A DNA stretch of 5,041 nt from Negativicutes bacterium UBA1444 (GTDB lineage: Bacteria > Bacillota > Negativicutes > UBA1444): positions 11,047-16,087 of the forward strand of contig DCTI01000112.1 of the NCBI GenBank assembly GCA_002329525.1, in the 5' to 3' direction. Positions 1-5,041 of this stretch are shown here, piece by piece. The notes under the pieces were generated by a model. That model had not been told where the DNA came from. It saw only the letters and a list, made by a program, of their open reading frames with translations, and did not search any database. Both the position numbers and the translations under genes were made by a program. Every line of letters starts with the position of its first letter. Within the stretch, counting starts at the first letter, position 1.

Positions 1-1421
1 TTTCCCCGCCGCAACGCCTGGAATTTCTCCGGATCGACGGCATAGTTCGTGACGAACTTCACGCCGACCGATTCAATCCGTTTCAGCTCCCGCTCCAGGG
101 TTTCGTGCGGCAGACGCGACCGGGGGATGACCTGTTCCAGTTTGCCGCCCATCGCTTCGTGGGCCTCGTAGACCACCACTTCGTGCCCGTCGCGGGCCAG
201 CTGCCAGGCCGCCGACAGGCCCGCCGGCCCGCCGCCGATCACGGCGACTTTTTTGCCGGTTCTTTCGGCAGGCGCCGGTACGTCCACCGCGGCGGAATAG
301 GTTCCCAGCCGGCCGATCTGCGCGGAAATGTCGACCTGACTGCGGGTGCACTCATCCATGCACAGGTTCATACAGACGGCGCCGCAGACCGAGCCGGGAA
401 ATGGCGTATAATCCAGAACCAGCCGGTAGGCTTCATCCACCTTGCCCTCACGGAGCAGATTGAACCGCTGTTGCGAAGGAATGGACGCCGGACAGTTGAA
501 TTCGCAAGGCGCCATGTATTTGCGGTTTTCCCAGAACGGCACCCGTTGCCGGTATTTCCCCGTCGCGACCAGGCCCATCACCTGCCAGTCGTCGTCGCAG
601 ACGTCGCCGAAAATTCCGCCCGGCACCCATTCAGTCTTCCGGAAGGAAAGGATGTCCGGCGACGTTTTCTTCGGCCGCTCGTCGTAGGTGAGGGGAATGA
701 CTTTGTGCCAGTCCTCCCATTTCGTGAGGACTTCCCGTAGCTCCGGCCGCTGAATGTCCCGCAGGAATTCGTCCATGCCCTCGCTGAGATAGGCGATGTC
801 CGCCGCGTCCAGCGTGCCGACCTTGACGTCCTTTTTCGACAAACCTTGCGCCGGCCCCCGGAAATAGAGCTTGCCGCCGACCATGCCGACGCAGGAACGG
901 TCGCCCAGCACCGATTCGAATTGTTCGCTGTCGTAGCCGCAGACGACGGCGGTGCCGCCGGACATGAATTCGAAGGAAAAGCTGCCGCAGTTCTTCAGCA
1001 CCCAAAACTCGGGCGCGGAATACAGCGGGTCGTGCTTCATGAGCGACCCGGAGCGGGTGCCGACCCGACCGCCGACGTACACTTTGCCGGATGCGGCGCA
1101 GTGGGCGGAGGTGTCGCCGCCGTCGCCCCGAACCACGATTTTGCCGCCGGCATTCAACCAGCCCACATCGGCCGAGGCGGTACCTTCCACATAGACTTCG
1201 GTGTTGTCTAGGCACATGCAGCCGACGCGCTGGCCGGGATTCTTGACGTGGAACCGCAGGATCTTCCCTTCCGGATGCCACAGCGGGCCGCCGATGTCGT
1301 GCTGACCGGACGCTTCGATATAAAAGTCGGTCTCCCCAGCCGCCACGGCGGCGCTGATCGCCTGCAGCAGGTCCTGGGTCGACATCCGCTCGTTGTTTTG
1401 CAGGGTTTGAATTTTAAACAT
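1..1421 (-). CDS. Fusion of glutamate synthase GXGXG domain (GltB3) with GltD-like FAD/NAD(P) oxidoreductase; 3' end outside window
   Basis: At least 473 residues are encoded from the ATG at 1421 to the left edge with no stop. Residues about 1-245 are the GXGXG (alpha-subunit C-terminal) beta-helix domain: Gly-rich turns such as ADVGWLNAGGKIVVRGDGGD (84-103), VYVGGRVGTRSG (114-125) and VGMVGGKLYFRG (178-189). A linker follows, then a GltD-type N-terminal iron-sulfur domain with C306-x3-C310-P and C346-x3-C350-x3-C354-x3-C358. A Rossmann FAD site comes next (VAVIGGGPAGLSAAWQLA, with GGGPAG at 396-401 and the acidic E419 at the end of the second strand), then GGKL (425-428). The rest of the FAD domain and the NAD(P)H domain are off-window. 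The protein would complete the synthase structurally and feed it NAD(P)H electrons. The frame runs uninterrupted through the junction, so this is a true fusion and not two genes. Cytoplasmic, last visible operon gene. Confidence 0.92.
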   Translation of the reverse strand, partial: MFKIQTLQNNERMSTQDLLQAISAAVAAGETDFYIEASGQHDIGGPLWHPEGKILRFHVKNPGQRVGCMCLDNTEVYVEGTASADVGWLNAGGKIVVRGDGGDTSAHCAASGKVYVGGRVGTRSGSLMKHDPLYSAPEFWVLKNCGSFSFEFMSGGTAVVCGYDSEQFESVLGDRSCVGMVGGKLYFRGPAQGLSKKDVKVGTLDAADIAYLSEGMDEFLRDIQRPELREVLTKWEDWHKVIPLTYDERPKKTSPDILSFRKTEWVPGGIFGDVCDDDWQVMGLVATGKYRQRVPFWENRKYMAPCEFNCPASIPSQQRFNLLREGKVDEAYRLVLDYTPFPGSVCGAVCMNLCMDECTRSQVDISAQIGRLGTYSAAVDVPAPAERTGKKVAVIGGGPAGLSAAWQLARDGHEVVVYEAHEAMGGKLEQVIPRSRLPHETLERELKRIESVGVKFVTNYAVDPEKFQALRRG

Positions 1422-1430
1422 GCTCAGGAT

Positions 1431-1437
1431 CCCTCCT
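1431..1437 (-). promoter_or_regulatory. Strong ribosome-binding site overlapping the upstream stop codon
   Basis: AGGAGGG begins inside the TAG stop (1438-1436) of the FMN subunit and sits 9 nt before the ATG at 1421. This fixes the start of the GXGXG-GltD fusion and indicates translational coupling of the two subunits. Confidence 0.85.
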
Positions 1438-3070
1438 AACACGCATAGGTGATCGACAGTTTGTCGGCCACCGCGCGATCATTCGTCACCAGGGCGTCGG
1501 AACGGCCAACCGGCAGCGAGCTGTTGCCGACCGGCGCCATCAGTTTCTTGAGCTCGGCGTCGAAGGCCAGCATGTATTCCACCACGCTCTGGGCGGCCTT
1601 GTCCACGTCGAGGCGCTTGACGAGGCGCGGGTCCTGGGTGCAGATGCCGGTGGGGCAGTGGCCGGTGTTGCAGCCGTTGCAGCGGCCGCGCTCGTTGCCG
1701 ACGCAGCCCATCAATTGGATCAGCATTTTGCCCATGAACGCGCCGTTGGCGCCGAGGCAGATCAGTTTGAAGGCATCCGCCGCCGCGTTGCCGGTCAGGC
1801 CGATGCCGCTGCCGCCCCAGAGCGGGATGCGGCCCTGGTTGCCTTGTTTCACGGCCGACAGATAGCAGTCGCGGATCTTGGAAACCACCGGGTGGCCGGT
1901 GTGGTCGAGGGAAACCTCGTTCGCGGCGCCCGTGCCGCCCTGAATGCCATCAATGAAAAAGCCGCCGCAAATTTTGTACGGGTCGCGCAGCAGATTGTTG
2001 TAGACGGATACCGAAGTCGCCGACGCCGCACACTTGATGGCCACCGGCACCCGGAACTTGAAGGCGGCGTTCATCGACATGAACATCTTCTGCACCGATT
2101 CCTCAATGGAATACAGGCCCTGATGGTTCGGCGGAGACAGCAGGTCCGCCTTGGGCACGCCCCGGATCGCCTGGATGTGCTCGGCGACTTTCGCCGCCGG
2201 CAGCAAGCCGCCGTCGCCGGGTTTGGCGCCCTGGCCGATCTTGATCAGGATGCCGGCCGGATCGACCTTCATCTTCGGCAGCGCCTTGATGATCCGGTTC
2301 CAGCCGAAATGCCCGGAGGCGATCTGGATGATGAAATATTTCAGGGCCTCCGACTCCATCAGTTTCACCGGCATCCCGCCCTCGCCGGAGGACATGCGAA
2401 CCGGCATGTTATGCTTTTCGTTCAGATAGGCGGTGGCCAGGGCCAGGGCTTCCCAGGCCCGGGTCGACAGCGCGCCGATCGACATGTCGCTGAAAATCAA
2501 CGGATAAATCCAGTGGACCGGCGGCGTCCAGCCCTGCATGTGCAACTCGCCGTCCTGGATGGAAAACGGCAGTTCATGCGGCAGCAACACCCGCCCGAAG
2601 GGCGCCCGCACGTCGAAGGTGTGGCGCTCCGAATCCAGCGACGGGTCGGTCATCTGGGAGATCCGGCCGACGACGATTTTGTCCAGCACCCGGTCGGCGT
2701 TCAGATTGGTCCGGCCGCCGCGCTTGATGGGGCTGCCGCCGGCCCGGGCCACCACATTCATCCGGGAATCTTCGTTCCGCACCGGCCGGATGGCGTTGTT
2801 GGGACAGACCTTTTCGCACATGCCGCAGCCGACGCAGGCGTTCGCCAGGCCATTCTTCTGCCGGATCACCGGCACCGCCGCGTGACGTTGCGTCGGTTCG
2901 GGCTGGTGGCCGGTCGAAATCGTCATCGAGCGGCGTTCGATCCTCGCCTCGATCGCACCGAAGGTGCAGGCGGCGACGCAGCTGCCGCACATGGTGCAGC
3001 GCTCCGGTGTATAGTTGATTTTCCAGGGCAAATCGTTGAATGTGACTTCCTGGGTTTTCATTGCTTCCAT
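1436..3070 (-). CDS. Glutamate synthase FMN-binding subunit with N-terminal ferredoxin domain (archaeal-type GltB2/GlxD-like)
   Basis: This 544-residue subunit carries the synthase site, where FMN reduces the 2-iminoglutarate formed from 2-oxoglutarate and ammonia to glutamate. The N-terminus holds two 4Fe-4S motifs: C25-x2-C28-x2-C31-x3-C35 and C79-x2-C82-x2-C85-x3-C89-P. The TIM-barrel FMN domain follows, with SSGEGG (227-232), KIGQGAKPGDGG (277-288), SPPNHQGLYSIEE (312-324), DGIQGGTGAA (374-383) and WGGSGIGLTG (418-427). A Cys-rich 3Fe-4S-type segment ends it (CNGCNTGHCPTG, 464-475, then TQDP). It lacks the GATase and GXGXG domains of full-length GltB; these are encoded on either side. It overlaps the amidotransferase gene by 13 nt, and its TAG stop lies inside the ribosome-binding site of the next gene. 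The ferredoxin clusters could accept electrons from a ferredoxin or from the downstream flavoprotein. The family is certain; the physiological electron donor is not. Confidence 0.95.
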   Translation of the reverse strand: MEAMKTQEVTFNDLPWKINYTPERCTMCGSCVAACTFGAIEARIERRSMTISTGHQPEPTQRHAAVPVIRQKNGLANACVGCGMCEKVCPNNAIRPVRNEDSRMNVVARAGGSPIKRGGRTNLNADRVLDKIVVGRISQMTDPSLDSERHTFDVRAPFGRVLLPHELPFSIQDGELHMQGWTPPVHWIYPLIFSDMSIGALSTRAWEALALATAYLNEKHNMPVRMSSGEGGMPVKLMESEALKYFIIQIASGHFGWNRIIKALPKMKVDPAGILIKIGQGAKPGDGGLLPAAKVAEHIQAIRGVPKADLLSPPNHQGLYSIEESVQKMFMSMNAAFKFRVPVAIKCAASATSVSVYNNLLRDPYKICGGFFIDGIQGGTGAANEVSLDHTGHPVVSKIRDCYLSAVKQGNQGRIPLWGGSGIGLTGNAAADAFKLICLGANGAFMGKMLIQLMGCVGNERGRCNGCNTGHCPTGICTQDPRLVKRLDVDKAAQSVVEYMLAFDAELKKLMAPVGNSSLPVGRSDALVTNDRAVADKLSITYAC

Positions 3071-4164
3071 CGCTGCACCTCCAGGTCGGGGGTGATCATC
3101 ACGATCTCCCGCTCATTGGGATATACATCCTTCGTTTCATCCCGGTCCGGCAGAATCACATTCAGGCCGCAGACTTCCGAGGATATCGCCATCATCTTCC
3201 GGGTGCCGCCAACCACCACCGGGCGGAGTTTTTTCGAATCGCAGCAGGTCATGATGCTGCCGTCGGGCAACATGGCGATGACCGTGTTCGGCCCGTTGAT
3301 CTCCAGATGGCCCAGCGTCTGGCGGATGGCCCGCAACTCGTTGTGGTCGGGGCGCTGTTCCACCTCTTCGAACGGCAGGGGGGTGATCACGTGCTTGTAA
3401 TACTTGAGCGGCCATTTCAGCTCGTGCAGGACGTAGTGCAGGGTGTACAGGAAGTTCTGCGAGTCCGACTCGAAGCCGATGTAGCCGCGATGCAGCGATT
3501 TCTGATATTCCTTGTTCTTCGTGTAGAACGTGTTTTCGCCGTTCGCGCACAGGGTATAGCCCTGCAGGAAGAACGGATGCGCCGCATAGCGGACGATCTC
3601 GTAGTTCGTATTCTGACGGCACTGGACGACATAGTTGCGGGCCATGAGCTCGCCGTTGTCGTCCCAGAGGCCGAAATAGGTCGCGATGTCGCGGGGATCG
3701 CCGATTTCCTTTAGGGTGAGTACATCCGGCCAGAACGAAAAGACATAGCCGTTGTCCTCCTTTTCCAGCAGCGCCCGCAGCGCCAGCCGGATATTGAGCA
3801 GCAGATCTTCCTTCTTTTCCTGGCTGGCGGTAGCCAGATAATCCGGATAATCATAGGCCGTAAAGATGTAGTAGGGCATCGCCTTGATATCCAGGCCCGG
3901 TTTGGCGTTGACCCGGGGAATCCACTCCCGCAGGCTGTGGAAGCCGCTCTTGTCCATGTAATCCTGGACGATCTTCGCCCCTTTCTGCGTACAGGCCAGC
4001 GACAGCAACGGCTTGGTCTTGTACTCGCCGAACACTCCCGCCAGATCCTGCATCACCATGGCGAACCCGGAGTTATCGTGACCCTCCTGCTGGGGCAGCA
4101 TCAGGTCCAACGCCGTGGACGGATTCACCGGATCCGCACTTTTGATGGCGCCAATTCTGCACAT
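3058..4164 (-). CDS. Glutamate synthase amidotransferase subunit (class II GATase, GlxB/GltB1-like)
   Basis: This 368-residue protein is the glutaminase part of a split glutamate synthase. It hydrolyses glutamine and passes ammonia to the FMN subunit encoded next. The start MCRIGAIK puts Cys2 at the N-terminus after methionine removal, as required for the class II (Ntn-type) nucleophile; this and an AAGGTG ribosome-binding site (4177-4172, 7 nt spacing) fix the start. Further family features are the HDNSGF segment (29-34), RQNTN (183-187, counterpart of the RFSTN substrate-binding motif), ANGENT (207-212, with the oxyanion-hole Asn-Gly) and SDSQ (233-236). The Cys-to-Arg distance of about 180 residues is in the range of the GATase domain of large GltB. 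No signal peptide or membrane segment is seen, so it is cytoplasmic. Its TGA stop overlaps the start region of the next gene, suggesting translational coupling. It is the first gene after the riboswitch leader. Confidence 0.92.
   Translation of the reverse strand: MCRIGAIKSADPVNPSTALDLMLPQQEGHDNSGFAMVMQDLAGVFGEYKTKPLLSLACTQKGAKIVQDYMDKSGFHSLREWIPRVNAKPGLDIKAMPYYIFTAYDYPDYLATASQEKKEDLLLNIRLALRALLEKEDNGYVFSFWPDVLTLKEIGDPRDIATYFGLWDDNGELMARNYVVQCRQNTNYEIVRYAAHPFFLQGYTLCANGENTFYTKNKEYQKSLHRGYIGFESDSQNFLYTLHYVLHELKWPLKYYKHVITPLPFEEVEQRPDHNELRAIRQTLGHLEINGPNTVIAMLPDGSIMTCCDSKKLRPVVVGGTRKMMAISSEVCGLNVILPDRDETKDVYPNEREIVMITPDLEVQRWKQ
3076..3082 (-). promoter_or_regulatory. Ribosome-binding site that decides the start of the FMN subunit
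   Basis: GGAGGTG lies 5 nt upstream of the ATG at 3070 and 14 nt upstream of a second in-frame ATG at 3061, which forms an ATGA overlap with the previous gene's stop. The spacing favours the 3070 start (MEAMKTQEV). Initiation at the ATGA by termination-reinitiation remains possible and would remove only three residues. Confidence 0.7.
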
Positions 4165-4223
4165 ACAATCACACCTTCCCTCTCTTGCAAAATACTCGAT
4201 TTCCCCCGACGCCTCAGCATAAG

Positions 4224-4272
4224 AAAAACTCTGCGAAGGCCGGTATCACCGGGACCTTCCGCAGAGTTTTTT
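4224..4272 (-). terminator. Intrinsic terminator, expression platform of the riboswitch
   Basis: A hairpin of 16 paired bases with two small bulges: CTCTGCG (4266-4260) pairs with CGCAGAG (4235-4229), AAGG (4258-4255) with CCTT (4239-4236), and CCGGT (4252-4248) with ACCGG (4244-4240), around the loop GAT. A-tract and T-tract flanks can extend the stem. On the minus strand it is followed by TTTTT (4228-4224), so it can terminate leader transcripts 59 nt before the first GOGAT codon. Its 5' arm reuses the ACUC at the aptamer's 3' end (4267-4264), so aptamer and terminator cannot both form fully. No other terminator lies between selB and this point, so it may also end selB transcripts. A T6 run on the plus strand (4267-4272) makes it potentially bidirectional. 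Confidence 0.92.
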
Positions 4273-4349
4273 ATACTCACGGTGTACGCTTGCGCGCTGT
4301 GCCGCTCGGACCAGGCCGCATCATTGCGCGGAACCCTAGGCACACTCCC
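4264..4349 (-). promoter_or_regulatory. ykkC-class riboswitch aptamer, subtype 2; probable ppGpp riboswitch
   Basis: The leader RNA carries the two hallmark ykkC segments: CUAGGGUUCCG (4339-4329) and CUGGUCCGAG (4314-4305). Visible helices are UGUGCC/GGCACA (4344-4339 with 4303-4298); a P2-like stem CCGC/GCGG closing an 8-nt loop within 4331-4316; a small hairpin CGC-GCAA-GCG with a GNRA loop (4296-4287); and the 3' conserved tail UACACCG followed by GAGU-AUAAAAA-ACUC (4278-4264). The GUGUG...GGCACAG...UACACCG pattern matches, from memory, the subtype-2 members that bind ppGpp or PRPP rather than guanidine. At the base after AUA that I recall as G in PRPP binders, this RNA has A (minus-strand A4271), which favours ppGpp. 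Its position between the promoter and the terminator, directly ahead of glutamate synthase, suits ppGpp control of amino-acid synthesis. I am confident of the ykkC class, less so of the exact ligand. Confidence 0.85.
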
Positions 4350-4391
4350 TTGACACTTTTGTTTTTTTCCTGCAAACGAATTGTGTCAAGG
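4348..4391. repeat. 9-bp perfect inverted repeat around the predicted transcription start
   Basis: On the plus strand CCTTGACAC (4348-4356) is matched by its exact reverse complement GTGTCAAGG (4383-4391), with a 26-nt AT/T-rich spacer. The right arm starts just downstream of the -10 and covers the likely +1; the left arm overlaps the first bases of the riboswitch region. It could be a repressor or activator site or a 5' RNA stem. An RNA stem is less likely because the predicted start falls inside one arm, so part of that arm would not be transcribed. The function is unknown and chance is not excluded. Confidence 0.4.
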
Positions 4392-4394
4392 TCA

Positions 4395-4423
4395 ATTATA
4401 TGGACGCAAGCTTATGCTGTCAA
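4395..4423 (-). promoter_or_regulatory. Consensus sigma-70/sigma-A promoter for the glutamate synthase operon
   Basis: On the minus strand a perfect -35 TTGACA (4423-4418) and a perfect -10 TATAAT (4400-4395) are separated by exactly 17 bp. The stretch upstream of the -35 (about 4424-4445) is AT-rich and could act as an UP element. A start at about 4387 (G) or 4386 (A) is inferred from spacing. This gives an untranslated leader of about 220 nt before the first GOGAT gene. The -35 lies only about 20 nt downstream of the selB stop codon. So strong a core promoter fits an operon whose main control is after initiation, in the leader. Confidence 0.9.
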
Positions 4424-4443
4424 CATGTATATTTAAATGCAGT

Positions 4444-5041
4444 TTATTCTGACAAGTTTGTTAAGTTAGGCCCTTTAAGGCGGACATCCTCTCTTCGTAT
4501 AGTATATTTATGCGTGTCAAGGAATTCGAGAAGCGGCACGGCCAATCGCCGTGTAATGTTCAACAAGTCTCGAAACTCGCCGACCGAAAGTGTCGATTTG
4601 GTCGCAAAATGTTGCTGAATAAGCGAGCCAATGTATTGAATTGTTTTTCTGTATACGTGTACTCCGGCGATCCGAACCAGCGTTCCGTCACGGGTCAACG
4701 CCTCAAAAAAAGGTTTGATTTCGGAAATTGGCCGCTGCATTTTTTCGGCCAGCCACTCCGGAGTGATCTCGATCAGTTCGCGCGGGTTCATGACGGCTTC
4801 AAAAATTTGCCGCAGCTGGGCGGATTTTTGGCCATGGGCGGCGGCATGCGACGTCGCGGCAACGTATTCGTCCCACAGGACGGTCAAGCCCTTCCGCTCG
4901 CTTTCTTTCAGGAACCACTCCGCGATATTGGCCGGCAAGCCGATCCGCTGCCGCAGGATTTCGCGGGACAGTCCCGGCTCGGCGGGCTTTTCCCGGTGGA
5001 AATTCCGCAGCAGCTCCTGCAGCTGTGCTTCATACCGCCCT
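4444..5041 (-). CDS. selB: Selenocysteine-specific elongation factor SelB, C-terminal part (5' end outside window)
   Basis: SelB is a cytoplasmic EF-Tu-like GTPase that carries Sec-tRNA(Sec) to the ribosome. Its C-terminal winged helices bind the SECIS hairpin of selenoprotein mRNAs. Only 198 C-terminal residues are visible, and the frame stays open to the right edge, so the GTPase domains are off-window. The fragment begins GRYEAQLQELLRNFHREKPA and continues to EPGLSREILRQRIG, which fits the 'FH..NP..PG..R.ELR' winged helix of SelB. A second helix-turn-helix-like segment (ITPEWLAEKM) follows, then the typical last winged helix at about residues 150-190 with VGEFRDLLNITRRLAVPLLEFL, split here as VGEFRDLLNI and TRRLAVPLLEFLD. 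A TTG at 4938 could be read as a start but lies inside the conserved domain, so it is not the start. The stop is TAA. The C-terminal codons are AT-richer than the rest. No terminator is visible before the next promoter. The family call is firm; the neighbouring GOGAT genes have no obvious functional link to it. Confidence 0.93.
   Translation of the reverse strand, partial: GRYEAQLQELLRNFHREKPAEPGLSREILRQRIGLPANIAEWFLKESERKGLTVLWDEYVAATSHAAAHGQKSAQLRQIFEAVMNPRELIEITPEWLAEKMQRPISEIKPFFEALTRDGTLVRIAGVHVYRKTIQYIGSLIQQHFATKSTLSVGEFRDLLNITRRLAVPLLEFLDTHKYTIRREDVRLKGPNLTNLSE

Noticed and set aside
631..1281. Minus-strand 216-codon frame and other open frames between 73 and 1211
   Set aside because: They are out of frame with the GXGXG-GltD gene, which is continuous from 1421 to the left edge with conserved motifs. 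The alternatives are Arg/Gly-rich shadows.
1658..3400. Long plus-strand open frame of 580 codons
   Set aside because: It lies antisense to the FMN subunit and the end of the amidotransferase gene, whose motifs are unmistakable. Its composition (rich in Ala, Arg, His, Gly, with no recognisable domain) is typical of a GC-rich antisense shadow.
4240..4258. T-box-like string GGTGATACCGG in the leader
   Set aside because: It resembles the T-box antiterminator but is the self-complementary top of the terminator hairpin (CCGGT-GAT-ACCGG). The rest of the T-box architecture is missing and the ykkC motifs explain the leader.
4276..4324. Possible leader peptide of about 15 codons (ATGATGCGG... ending TGA) inside the leader
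   Set aside because: It has no ribosome-binding site, lies wholly within the conserved riboswitch aptamer, and has no run of regulatory codons such as Glu, Gln or branched-chain residues.
4350..4380. Plus-strand TTGACA at 4350-4355 as a divergent promoter
   Set aside because: No acceptable -10 lies 15-19 bp downstream on the plus strand, and no credible plus-strand gene follows.
4414..4426. Near-palindrome ATGCTGTCAACAT over the -35 box
   Set aside because: Only five of six base pairs match around the centre and half of it is simply the -35 hexamer. Too weak to call an operator.
4444..4938. Short 164-codon gene starting at TTG 4938
   Set aside because: The reading frame continues upstream to the window edge with conserved SelB winged-helix sequence, so this is the C-terminal part of a larger selB.

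Overview
All genes in this window lie on the minus strand. It holds the 3' end of selB (selenocysteine-specific elongation factor), a 279-base intergenic control region, and a three-gene operon for a split, 'archaeal-type' glutamate synthase (GOGAT). The last operon gene runs off the left edge. The DNA is GC-rich except around the promoter and the selB 3' end. A Sec elongation factor, a multi-iron-sulfur split GOGAT and a ykkC-class leader RNA together suggest an anaerobic bacterium. A GC-rich clostridial/Peptococcia-like Firmicute is my best guess and a desulfobacterial lineage is possible; no marker here settles it.

Layout in transcription order (right to left): selB C-terminal winged helices (5041-4444); a consensus sigma-70-type promoter, TTGACA-17 bp-TATAAT (4423-4395); a 9-bp inverted repeat around the predicted start site (4391-4348); a ykkC subtype-2 riboswitch aptamer, most likely ppGpp-sensing (4349-4264); an overlapping intrinsic terminator (about 4272-4224); the glutamine amidotransferase subunit (4164-3058); the FMN/ferredoxin glutamate synthase subunit (3070-1436, overlapping the previous gene by 13 nt); and a GXGXG-domain protein fused to a GltD-like FAD/NAD(P) oxidoreductase (1421 to beyond position 1, 14 nt after the previous stop).

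How the genes work together: the amidotransferase releases ammonia from glutamine. The FMN subunit, structurally completed by the GXGXG domain, uses it to aminate 2-oxoglutarate reductively to glutamate. The GltD-like half and the two ferredoxin-type clusters bring in electrons. The leader links this nitrogen-assimilation operon to an alarmone signal: ligand binding should hold the aptamer fold, prevent the terminator hairpin, and let transcription run into the operon.

The most interesting element is this leader. It carries the ykkC hallmark segments, and at the base I believe separates PRPP-type from ppGpp-type members it has A (ppGpp-like). This rests on memory of the family consensus, not on a search. 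No mobile elements, tRNAs, rRNAs or CRISPR arrays were seen.
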